DNA of 64,000 bases from Nonomuraea jiangxiensis. Its GTDB lineage: Bacteria; Actinomycetota; Actinomycetes; Streptosporangiales; Streptosporangiaceae. Positions 1-7,260 of the stretch are shown piece by piece (position 1 is the first letter of the stretch; each line of letters begins with the position of its first letter). The notes below the pieces were generated by a model. That model did no database searches. It saw only the letters and a program-made list of their open reading frames with translations, and was not told the origin of the DNA. The position numbers and the translations under genes are program-made. The stretch covers positions 88,853-152,852 of the forward strand of contig NZ_FNDJ01000025.1 of NCBI RefSeq assembly GCF_900099965.1, read 5' to 3'.

Positions 1-743
1 AGCCCCGCGGAGGAGCCCGAGGACTCGATCGCGACGTCGGCGGCCGGGATCGGGTCGTCCCCGCCCGCGCGGACGACGTGGGTCGCGCCGATCCGGCGCG
101 CCAGCCGGAGGGGTTCGTCGAAGAGGTCGGTCGCCGTGACGGTCGCCGCCCCGGCGATGCGGGCGAGCGCGACGCAGAGCAGGCCGATGGGTCCGGCGCC
201 GACCACCAGGACGTCGCCGCCCTCGATCGCGCGTGCCGTCCGCTCCACCCGCCGCAGGCCGTGCAGGGCCACCGAGGCGGGCTCGGCCAGGGCCGCCGTT
301 CTCAGGTCGAGCCCGTCAGGGATCGGGACGAGGCGGCCGGCCGGCATGACGAGCCGCTCGGCGAAGCCGCCGTCCGTGTGCGGCATCCGGGCGGCGCTCC
401 CCAGGTAGCGCATGTCCTCGCAGAGGTTCTGCTCCTGCCGCAGGCAGTGGTCGCAGCGCCCGCAGACCCGCGCGGGATGTACGGCGACGCGACCCCCGGC
501 CGGCGGCCCCGATCCGTCGGCGGCGGGCTCGGCCACGACGCCGACCACCTCGTGGCCCAGGACCATCGGAGCGCGAAGGACGGCCTCGCCCACGCGCCCG
601 CTCTTCCAGTAGTGGAGGTCCGACCCGCAGATCCCACCGTAGGCGACCGAGACGACGGCCTCGTGCGGCCGGGGCGTGGCCACGGGCCGCGGCTGGATCG
701 TCAGGTGCCCGGGTCCGGTGACGACGAGTGCCCTGGTCTCCAC
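1..743 (-). CDS. Zinc-dependent medium-chain alcohol dehydrogenase, L-idonate 5-dehydrogenase-like (3' end outside window)
   Basis: This is a cytosolic NAD(P)-dependent sugar-alcohol dehydrogenase of the MDR family. The GTG start directly follows the TGA of the upstream remnant. The catalytic-zinc motif GGICGSDLHYW lies near residue 37 and GHEVVG near 64. The structural-zinc cluster CGRCDHCLRQEQNLC lies near 92-106, and the Rossmann motif GAGPIGLLC near 175. About 247 residues are present, so roughly the last 90-100 are missing. The immediately upstream SDR remnant resembles IdnO, and idnO-idnD pairing is common in gluconate/idonate operons, which supports an idonate-type substrate. The family call is firm; the exact substrate is inferred. 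Confidence 0.8.
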   Translation of the reverse strand, partial: METRALVVTGPGHLTIQPRPVATPRPHEAVVSVAYGGICGSDLHYWKSGRVGEAVLRAPMVLGHEVVGVVAEPAADGSGPPAGGRVAVHPARVCGRCDHCLRQEQNLCEDMRYLGSAARMPHTDGGFAERLVMPAGRLVPIPDGLDLRTAALAEPASVALHGLRRVERTARAIEGGDVLVVGAGPIGLLCVALARIAGAATVTATDLFDEPLRLARRIGATHVVRAGGDDPIPAADVAIESSGSSAG

Positions 744-833
744 TCAGACCACCGCCGCCAGGCCGGCGACCTGGGCCGGTCTGCCGGTGAGGTCGAACGC
801 CGGGTCGGTCTCAGGGGGCACGTGTTCTCCCAT
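744..833 (-). pseudogene. Collapsed SDR remnant (IdnO-like ends joined)
   Basis: A 29-residue frame begins with ATG and ends with TGA flush against the GTG of the dehydrogenase gene. Its first part, FDLTGRPA, matches the start of gluconate 5-dehydrogenase-type SDRs (FDLTG followed by the nucleotide fold). Its last part, GLAAVV, looks like the usual SDR C-terminal ending after a VDGG motif. Everything between is absent, including the glycine motif and the YxxxK active site. The simplest reading is a large internal deletion in an idnO-like gene that kept the junction with idnD. It could still be translated as a leader that couples to the downstream gene. The family assignment rests on very short matches. 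Confidence 0.4.
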
Positions 834-902
834 GCGGGTTCGGGGCCGATCATTTCCAGCCCGGCCGCGGCGAGGCCGGTCCCCTCATCCTGCCGTAAGG
901 CG

Positions 903-2492
903 CTATCCGAAGTCGCGGCGGCGGAGGGCGACGAGTCCGCCGCCGAGCAGGATCGCCGTGAGGGCGAGCAGGGTCAGGGCCGGTGTCACCTCGGAGGACG
1001 CCGTGGCGAAGGGGTTGGGGATGTAGTGGAAGGGCTCCAGCGGGGTGCCGTCCCACACCCCGTACAGGGGGCCGGCGACCTTCCCGAGCCCGGCGGTCAG
1101 GATCCAGACGGTCCAGGAGATCGCCGCGCTCGCCCGGGGCAGCAGCGCGTACGCGAGCACGGACGCCGCTCCGACGGTCCACGCCGCGGGCACGGTGCTC
1201 AGCGCGCCGGCCAGGAAGCGCGGCACGTCGGTGGCGAGGTCGCCCACGAGCAGCGCGTACAGCGTGCCGAAGACGAGCCCGGCGACGGCCATCAGCGCCG
1301 TCGTGCCCAGCCCGGCCAGCAGCACGTGCGCGCCCGCCCAGCGCAGCCGGCTCACCGGCGTGGCCTGCACGGCCTCCGCGCGGCCCGAGGTCTCCTCCGA
1401 CCGCAGCCGCAGGGTCATGAGCACCGGGTAGAGCGCGACGGAGTACGCGAGGATCAGGATGAGGTACCACGAATAGGCGCCGAGCGTCTCGTCCCCGTGG
1501 ACGCCGAGGAGCTTCACGATGTTGTCGACCACGATGCTCGGCCGCGCGAGCAGATCCCGCGCGAGCGGGCTCAGACCGGCCGCCACCGCCGCGAAGAACG
1601 CGACCCCGGCCGCCCACTTGACCAGCAGGACGCGGTGGAGCCGCCAGGCCAGGCTGATCGGGCCGCGCAGCTCGGGAGCCCGCTCGCGCCCGAGCCGTTC
1701 CGACAACATCCCGGCGCCCAGGTCGCGGCGGCCGAGCAGGCGGTAGGCGGCGACGGACAGGAACGCGGCGACGAGGGCCGAGACCAGCAGCATCCACCAG
1801 CGTTCGTCCTGGTAGGGCCGCACCAGATGGCTCCAGCCGATCGGGGACAGGTAGGTCAGCCACGTCTGTCCCGTCGCGTCACCGGCATAACGCATCACGT
1901 ACGAGATCCCGAGCACGGACAGGCCGATCACGGTGGCCGTATGGGCCTCACGGACCAGTTGCGCGGCGACCGCGGCGACGCCGGCGAACACCCAGCCCGC
2001 CGTCATGATGGCGGTCCCGTAGGCGAGCGACCCGACCGGTTCGAGCCCGGCCCCGATCAGCGCGACAGCGGTCACCAGGCCGCCGATCAGGCTCATCCCC
2101 GCCGCCACCAGCAGGGCGGCGGTCAGCTGGGCGGAGCGGCCGACCACGGCCGAGCGGACCAGCTCGCTACGGCCGGAGTCCTCCTCCCTGCGGGTGTGCC
2201 GGACGACGGACATGACGGCCGCGAACGCGCCGGCGACGTAGAGGAACCCCCCGCTGCGCCACGTGGCGAACGTCTCCAGCCGCGGTTCTGGGACCCCGCC
2301 GCCGAGCCCCTGGAAGAAGGCGCTGCCGCGGATGACGTCCAGGTATTCGAGCTTCAGCTGATAGGTGCCCATCGCCCGGTTGATGTAGGCGACGAGCGAC
2401 AGCGCCAGGGCCACGAGCAGCAGGATCCACCAGGGGGCGATGCCCCGCTCGCGGCGCAGCGCCAGGCGGACCAGGTGGCCGACGCCGGTCAT
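903..2492 (-). CDS. ABC-2 type exporter permease, polyketide-antibiotic exporter-like
   Basis: A 529-residue membrane protein with about twelve hydrophobic segments in two halves, the first near residues 20-40 and the last just before a basic tail ending RRRDFG. The size and organisation match the actinobacterial permeases annotated as exporters of polyketide antibiotics (TnrB3-like). Its ATG overlaps the TGA of the ATPase gene (ATGA), so the two are translationally coupled and form one exporter. The likely role is efflux of a drug or lipophilic compound across the plasma membrane, controlled by the TetR regulator at the head of the operon. The substrate is unknown. Confidence 0.85.
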   Translation of the reverse strand: MTGVGHLVRLALRRERGIAPWWILLLVALALSLVAYINRAMGTYQLKLEYLDVIRGSAFFQGLGGGVPEPRLETFATWRSGGFLYVAGAFAAVMSVVRHTRREEDSGRSELVRSAVVGRSAQLTAALLVAAGMSLIGGLVTAVALIGAGLEPVGSLAYGTAIMTAGWVFAGVAAVAAQLVREAHTATVIGLSVLGISYVMRYAGDATGQTWLTYLSPIGWSHLVRPYQDERWWMLLVSALVAAFLSVAAYRLLGRRDLGAGMLSERLGRERAPELRGPISLAWRLHRVLLVKWAAGVAFFAAVAAGLSPLARDLLARPSIVVDNIVKLLGVHGDETLGAYSWYLILILAYSVALYPVLMTLRLRSEETSGRAEAVQATPVSRLRWAGAHVLLAGLGTTALMAVAGLVFGTLYALLVGDLATDVPRFLAGALSTVPAAWTVGAASVLAYALLPRASAAISWTVWILTAGLGKVAGPLYGVWDGTPLEPFHYIPNPFATASSEVTPALTLLALTAILLGGGLVALRRRDFG

Positions 2493-3400
2493 CGTGTCAC
2501 CTCCACGCCCCGGCCGGCGGTCGCGCCGGTGCGGTCGTAGTGCCGCAGGAACAGCTCCTCCAGCGTGGGCGGCCGGCTGACGAGAGCGCGTACGCCGAAG
2601 TCGGTGAGGCGGCGCAGCACGGCGTCCAGGGCGGTGGTGTCGACGTCGAACCGCACCCGGCCGCCGTCGGCACGCAGGTCGTGCACGCCGGACAGGCCGG
2701 CCAGCCCGTCCGGCGGCGCCACCAGGTCGGCCTGGATCGAGGTACGGGTCAGGTGCCGCAGGTCGTCCAGTGTCCCGCTCTCCAGCGTGCGCCCGTCGCT
2801 GATGATGGTCACCCGGTCGCACAGGGCCTCGACCTCGGCCAGGATGTGGCTGGACAGCAGCACGGTGCGGTCCTCCTGCCGGATCACGTCCCGGAAGACC
2901 TCCTCCATCAGGGGGTCCAGGCCGGAGGTGGGCTCGTCGAGGATGAGCAGCTCGGCGTCGGAGGCGAGCGCGGCGATCAGGGCCACCTTCTGCCGGTTGC
3001 CCTTGGAGTAGGTGCGGGTCTTCTTGCGGGGGTCCAGGTCGAAGCGGTCCAGGAGGTCGGCGCGGCGCCGCTCGTCGAGCCCGCCGCGCAGCCGGCCGAG
3101 CAGGTCGATCACCTCGCCGCCGGACAGGTCCGGCCAGAGCGTGACGTCGCCCGGCACGTAGGCCAGCCTGCGGTGCAGCTCGGTCGCGTCGGCCCAGGGA
3201 TCGCCCCCGAGCAGCCGCGCGGTGCCCGCGTCCGCGCGCACCAGGCCCAGCAGGACGCGGATCGTGGTGCTCTTGCCCGCGCCGTTGGGGCCGAGGAAGC
3301 CGTGCACCTCTCCGGTGCGTACGACGAGATCGAGCCCGTCCAGCGCGCGGGTGGCGCCGAAGGTCTTGATTAAGCCGCTGACGGATATCGCTTCACTCAT
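2489..3400 (-). CDS. ABC transporter ATP-binding protein of a drug-type exporter
   Basis: A 303-residue ATPase of the DrrA/CcmA type. Walker A GPNGAGKST is at residues 37-45, a degenerate signature YSKGNRQK lies near 130, Walker B LLILDEPT near 150 and the H-loop SSHI near 183. The C-terminal ~80 residues form the extra domain typical of multidrug ATPases. It lies between the TetR gene (8-base overlap with its 3' end) and the permease (ATGA overlap). It supplies energy to the permease. The signature differs from canonical LSGGQ, which is common in this subgroup. Confidence 0.9.
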   Translation of the reverse strand: MSEAISVSGLIKTFGATRALDGLDLVVRTGEVHGFLGPNGAGKSTTIRVLLGLVRADAGTARLLGGDPWADATELHRRLAYVPGDVTLWPDLSGGEVIDLLGRLRGGLDERRRADLLDRFDLDPRKKTRTYSKGNRQKVALIAALASDAELLILDEPTSGLDPLMEEVFRDVIRQEDRTVLLSSHILAEVEALCDRVTIISDGRTLESGTLDDLRHLTRTSIQADLVAPPDGLAGLSGVHDLRADGGRVRFDVDTTALDAVLRRLTDFGVRALVSRPPTLEELFLRHYDRTGATAGRGVEVTR

Positions 3401-4070
3401 CGGTGCGCTCCTCGCTGGGTGCTGTCTGCTGGGGCCGGCTCTTCTCCAGGGCGTCGCGGTACACCGCGGCCTCCTCCGGGTCGATCCAGGGGTGGGAGTA
3501 GATGTCGAGCACGGTCAGGGCGAGCCGGTGGGCGCCCTCCGGGCTGTGCAGGTCGACCCCGAGCCCGCGGGACACGTGCTTGTGGAGGATCGAGACGGCG
3601 AGCGCCATGGCGGTGCCCACCGTCGCCCTGGCCGTGCGGTCGGCGAAGGGGGGATCGGGGCGGCGCTCGTCGAGCTCCGCCAGCCACTGCTCGCTCATCT
3701 GGACCATCGCGTCGAACACCGGCTCGGCCCATCCCTCGGTCAGGGCGCGTGCCAGGTATTGCTGATAGGGCCCGAGCGCCGCCGTGGCGACCGCGATGCT
3801 GTTCATACCGCTCGTGGGCGCGCTGCTTCTGGCCTGCTCGTTGATCCTGCCGATCAGCTTGACGAGGTGCTCGTCGCACGCCTCGCGCAACGCCTGCTTG
3901 GTGCCGAAGTGGTGGCGCAGCAGCCCCCTGGACACTCCCGCGGTCTCGGCGATGCCCCGGGTGGTCGCCCCCTCGAACCCGTATTCACCGAAATGCCGCA
4001 GGGCCGCGTCCCTGATCCGGGCGCGAGCGGTCAGGTCCTCGGGGTCGGGCTTGAGGTCCACGCTGTCCAT
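3393..4070 (-). CDS. TetR family repressor of the ABC exporter
   Basis: 225 residues. The N-terminal helix-turn-helix spans about residues 20-65 and includes GVSRGLLRHHFGTKQALREA, the TetR recognition-helix pattern. The ligand-binding C-terminal domain is variable. It is the first gene of a three-gene minus-strand operon and overlaps the ATPase start. A perfect inverted repeat lies about 50 bases upstream of its start. It probably represses its own operon and is released by a ligand that the exporter removes. The ligand cannot be read from the sequence. Confidence 0.88.
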   Translation of the reverse strand: MDSVDLKPDPEDLTARARIRDAALRHFGEYGFEGATTRGIAETAGVSRGLLRHHFGTKQALREACDEHLVKLIGRINEQARSSAPTSGMNSIAVATAALGPYQQYLARALTEGWAEPVFDAMVQMSEQWLAELDERRPDPPFADRTARATVGTAMALAVSILHKHVSRGLGVDLHSPEGAHRLALTVLDIYSHPWIDPEEAAVYRDALEKSRPQQTAPSEERTDE

Positions 4071-4116
4071 GTCTCCTTACCCAATTGCATAAGTTCTGAT
4101 CCGTACGGAGAGCATA

Positions 4117-4132
4117 CTATGCGCTTGCATAG
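4117..4132. promoter_or_regulatory. Probable TetR operator (perfect inverted repeat)
   Basis: CTATGC and GCATAG flank a 4-base GCTT spacer. The heptamer TTGCATA occurs here (4125-4131) and again at 4085-4091, exactly 40 bases away, closer to the tetR start. The AT-rich stretch contrasts with the surrounding GC-rich DNA. It is the best candidate binding site for the divergently placed TetR product. Confidence 0.65.
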
Positions 4133-4135
4133 CCG

Positions 4136-4243
4136 CTACGCCAGTCCGGTCATGAAGCCGCCGTCGGCTCGTATGTGGATCTGGGGCGAGGTCATGCCGG
4201 TACCGAGGCCGGCCAGGCGTATCTGCCGGGCGCTCCCACCCTC
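4136..4243 (-). pseudogene. C-terminal remnant of an SDR oxidoreductase
   Basis: A short open stretch on the minus strand, bounded upstream by an in-frame TAA at 4244-4246, ends in IRADGGFMTGLA and TAG. The ADGGFMTG ending is the classical C-terminus of glucose/3-oxoacyl-type SDRs. Only about 25 residues remain and no catalytic part is present. Its stop lies four bases from the putative TetR operator, so the deletion that created it also shaped the tetR promoter region. Confidence 0.5.
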
Positions 4244-4273
4244 TTAACGGAAGAACACGGAGGAGGGGATGAC

Positions 4274-5473
4274 ATGGCGGAAACGTTCATCATCCTGCGG
4301 GACCTGAGCAGGACGCGGCTTGCCGCGCCGTTCGAGGAGCGGGTCGGCCCGGAGCCTGGCCTGGTCAGCCAGCCGCACGTCGAGGTGGTGGAGCTCGGCA
4401 AGCGGGAGGTCGCCGAGCTCAGGCGGGATCCGGCCGTGGCCGCGCTGGCCCGGCCGATGCCGACCACGCTGCCGGGCGGGCCGGAGGACGCGGCCGCGCC
4501 CATGCCGGAGGCGGAGGCGGCCCAGCAGGTCACGTGGGGCGTGCAGGCGGTCGGCGCGCCGGACTCCCCGCGTACGGGGTCCGGCTCGGTGGTCGCGGTG
4601 CTCGACACCGGCATCGACGCGACCCACCCGGCCTTCACCGGGATGACGCTCGTCGAGGAGGACTTCACCGGCGACGGCACCGGCGACAAGAACGGCCACG
4701 GCACCCACTGCGCCGGCACCGTCTTCGGCCGGCCGGTGGACGGCGTACGGATCGGGGTGGCGCCCGGCGTGGAGAAGGCGCTGATCGGGAAGGTGCTGGG
4801 CAACGACGGCACCGGCTCGACGAGCGACATCGTCAAGGGCGTGCTGTGGGCGCTGGACCACAACGCGGACGTCATCACGATGTCGATCGGCATCGACTTC
4901 TTCCGGTACTGGCGCACGCTGGAGGACGAGCTGGAGATGCCGCAGTTCCTGGCCATGTCGCGGGCGCTGGAGGCCTACCGGGCGACGTTGCGGCTCTACG
5001 ACAGGCTCATGCGGATGGCGGTGGCGCAGGCGGCCACCGGCCCCGGCACGGTGGTCATCGCCGCGACCGGGAACGCCAGCCACCGCGAGCTGGACCCGGA
5101 CTTCGAGGTCGGTCCCGAGCTGCCCGCGGCGGCCGAGGGCGTGCTCGGGGTCGCGGCGGTGCGGCGCAAGCAGTCGGGGGTGCTCGCCGTGGCGGACTTC
5201 TCCAACACGTTCGCGCAGATCAGCGGCCCGGGCGTGGGCGTGGTCTCGGCCCGTACGGGCGGCGGCCTGACCAGCAAGAGCGGCACCAGCATGGCCACCC
5301 CGCACGTCGCCGGCGCGGCGGCCCTGTGGTGGGAGGAGCTGCGGGCACGCGGCGACAACGCCAGGGCGGCGGCCGTCGCCGGCGCGCTGCTGATGAACGC
5401 CACCCAGCGGGTGTTCGACGACAACGCCGACGACGAGGACCTGGGCGCGGGCCTGGTCCAGGCGCCACGCTGA
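4274..5473 (+). CDS. Subtilisin-like S8 family serine protease without a signal peptide
   Basis: A 399-residue protease with the complete S8 triad: Asp111 in VLDTGID, His142 in NGHGTHCAGT and Ser339 in SGTSMATPHVAGAA. The oxyanion Asn is in AATGN. The ATG is preceded by a strong AGGAGGGG site. Residues 1-85 form a propeptide-like region, but there is no hydrophobic signal sequence. The enzyme is therefore either cytosolic or exported by a non-classical route. An insertion of about 50 residues (around 215-260, FFRYWRTLEDELE and onward) sits between the His and Ser blocks. The gene appears monocistronic and is followed by a strong hairpin. The substrate is unknown. Confidence 0.9.
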   Translation: MAETFIILRDLSRTRLAAPFEERVGPEPGLVSQPHVEVVELGKREVAELRRDPAVAALARPMPTTLPGGPEDAAAPMPEAEAAQQVTWGVQAVGAPDSPRTGSGSVVAVLDTGIDATHPAFTGMTLVEEDFTGDGTGDKNGHGTHCAGTVFGRPVDGVRIGVAPGVEKALIGKVLGNDGTGSTSDIVKGVLWALDHNADVITMSIGIDFFRYWRTLEDELEMPQFLAMSRALEAYRATLRLYDRLMRMAVAQAATGPGTVVIAATGNASHRELDPDFEVGPELPAAAEGVLGVAAVRRKQSGVLAVADFSNTFAQISGPGVGVVSARTGGGLTSKSGTSMATPHVAGAAALWWEELRARGDNARAAAVAGALLMNATQRVFDDNADDEDLGAGLVQAPR

Positions 5474-5494
5474 CGCGCGGGCGGGTCGTGACAC

Positions 5495-5528
5495 GGGGCC
5501 CGGGGTGACGGCAGCCACCCTGGGCTCC
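5495..5528. terminator. Strong hairpin after the S8 protease gene
   Basis: A 13-base-pair stem (5495-5507 with 5516-5528, two G-T pairs) closes an 8-base loop, 21 bases after the protease stop. No T tract follows, which is usual for actinobacterial terminators. Confidence 0.7.
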
Positions 5529-5632
5529 AGGTGCCGCACCGAAGCGGGTTTCTCGGACAGATGCGGTCCCGACCGAATACGGTGGCCCGTTGAAGATCGG
5601 CCAAGCCCGTAAGCCTTCCCGGAGTCTCCTTG

Positions 5633-6664
5633 ATGCGTTTCGCCGCGGCAATCCTGTCCTTCCTGCTCGCCATCGCCCTCCTGCCCGCCTCACCGGCCAC
5701 CGCCGCGGTCTCCGCCGCCGCGCTGCCGGGCGGCAAGAGCACCTATGTCATCTCGCAGGGCCACCTGAAGGCCGCCTCCCAGCAGAACTGGGTACGCCTG
5801 GGCACCTACCGCTTCGCCACCGGCGGCACGGTGACCTCCTCCCTGTTCCTGTGGTGGCAGCGTCACCCCCAGGCCCGGCAGCGCACCGGCACCAAGCCCG
5901 ACTCGAGCTGCACGACCACAGCGGGCGGCAAGCAGACGCGCCCCCGTGCCTGCGAGATCCTCACCGCCGGGGGCTTCACCGGCGCCCCCGACGAGAGCCG
6001 CACCGGGACGTACACCCTGGCGGGCAACGTGCTCACCATCCGGTGGAACATCGCCCAGGCGTGGACGGAGCAGTGGTACGTCGAGCCCTCCCCTGACGGC
6101 AAACTGGCCCGCCTGGACCTCAAGCAGAGCACCCTGGCCACGCACGGGTACGGCTACGGCAGCAACGCCGCGGTCAGCACCCGCCGCGCGATGAGCTCGG
6201 TGAAGGCCTTCCCCGGCTCGCTCCGGCAGGACCTGACGAGCTGGGCGAACGGCAAGATCGTCAACGCCGCCGACGACCCGTTCGGCCTGTCCGCCTTCCG
6301 CGCCTGCACCGGGACCACCTCGTGCCTGACCTACCTGCAGCCCTCCTCGAACGGCGCCTGCCAGAAGGCCGGCGGCTGCCCCAACTACGGCGGCGGAACG
6401 AGCGCCAACGTCAGCTCCATCCAGTACTACCTCACGATGATCTCCAAGACCGACCGCCGCGACACGCTCTGGCACTGGTGCACCTGCCTGGCGATGGAGC
6501 GCGATGAGTTCTGCTACACGGGCAACTCCCACGTCAAACCGCTCATGCAGATCATCGACGACTCGGGTGCCTTCCGCGGCTGGGTCGGCGCGGAGGCGTC
6601 CTTCTCGACCGGTTCGCGGGCGACGGACATGCTGGCGGTGCTGCGCATCTCCGACTTCCGCTGA
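5633..6664 (+). CDS. Secreted protein of unknown function
   Basis: A 343-residue protein with a clear Sec signal peptide (hydrophobic core FAAAILSFLLAIALL, cleavage near ASPATAA). The mature part has several Cys pairs, including ACTGTTSC, ACQKAGGC and WCTCLAMERDEFCY near the C-terminus, which suggest disulphides after export. It contains many aromatic and Thr/Ser residues but no catalytic motif I recognise. ATG 5633 was preferred to the TTG three bases earlier; a GGAG lies nine bases upstream. It stands alone between the protease terminator and the next gene. I cannot assign a function. Confidence 0.75.
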   Translation: MRFAAAILSFLLAIALLPASPATAAVSAAALPGGKSTYVISQGHLKAASQQNWVRLGTYRFATGGTVTSSLFLWWQRHPQARQRTGTKPDSSCTTTAGGKQTRPRACEILTAGGFTGAPDESRTGTYTLAGNVLTIRWNIAQAWTEQWYVEPSPDGKLARLDLKQSTLATHGYGYGSNAAVSTRRAMSSVKAFPGSLRQDLTSWANGKIVNAADDPFGLSAFRACTGTTSCLTYLQPSSNGACQKAGGCPNYGGGTSANVSSIQYYLTMISKTDRRDTLWHWCTCLAMERDEFCYTGNSHVKPLMQIIDDSGAFRGWVGAEASFSTGSRATDMLAVLRISDFR

Positions 6665-6780
6665 CCGGCCGGAAGCCCCCAGTGAGGGCGGTGGGCGCGG
6701 TCGCGGCGACCCTGGTGGTGGCTGTACGCCGCCGCGCTCACCGGCCAAGCTGGACAACGACCGCGCGCGAGGAGGCTCCG

Positions 6781-7227
6781 GTGCCGGACAGACTGTGCTA
6801 CGCCGATGCCGTGAAACTCCTGGGCGGCTCCGGCAGCGCGCTGGTCACGGCCCTGGACTACGGCGACGTGGAGAGCCCTGACGCCGTCGAGTCCACGACC
6901 GCCATCGGCGTGGTGAGCGCCGACCTCGCGCTGTCCACCACCAACGCCCTCACCCGCGTCTGGCCGGCCTCCAGCGACCCGGCAGGCGAGAGCGATCTTG
7001 AGCGGGCTTACGACGAATGCGTGACGGTCATCCTCAGCAGCCGCCCTGACGAGGATGCGCACACCAGGACCGCCTACCTGGCCCGGCTCCCGCGGCAGCT
7101 CGCCGCCGACAGGGAACGGCTCTCCCCCGGGTTCCGGTCCCAGGTCAGGGAGCGGCTCGAACCGTTCCTGACCCCCGTCCGGCCCCTGGTACGCGGCTGG
7201 GCCGACGAGGCTTTCGGCGACCTGTGA
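6781..7227 (+). CDS. Small protein with an NNH7-like helical start
   Basis: 148 residues starting at GTG, five bases after a perfect AGGAGG. The beginning, LCYADAVKLLGGSGSALVTALD, resembles the start of the helical modules that precede NACHT ATPase domains in actinobacterial STAND proteins (NNH7-type). Here it is a separate short protein, with no NACHT domain. The rest is helical and charged, with no motif I recognise. It lies about 30 bases before the P-loop/TPR gene on the same strand, so the two are probably co-transcribed. The similarity is a memory-based pattern match over about 20 residues and may not hold. Confidence 0.5.
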   Translation: MPDRLCYADAVKLLGGSGSALVTALDYGDVESPDAVESTTAIGVVSADLALSTTNALTRVWPASSDPAGESDLERAYDECVTVILSSRPDEDAHTRTAYLARLPRQLAADRERLSPGFRSQVRERLEPFLTPVRPLVRGWADEAFGDL

Positions 7228-7260
7228 CGTCCCAGGTTGTCCCTCGGGCCGCACGCCGTG

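Noticed and set aside
78..2540. An 820-codon open stretch on the plus strand
   Set aside because: It is the complement of the dehydrogenase and ABC permease genes, with Arg/Gly/Pro-rich low-complexity translation and no family pattern. High GC keeps such frames open.
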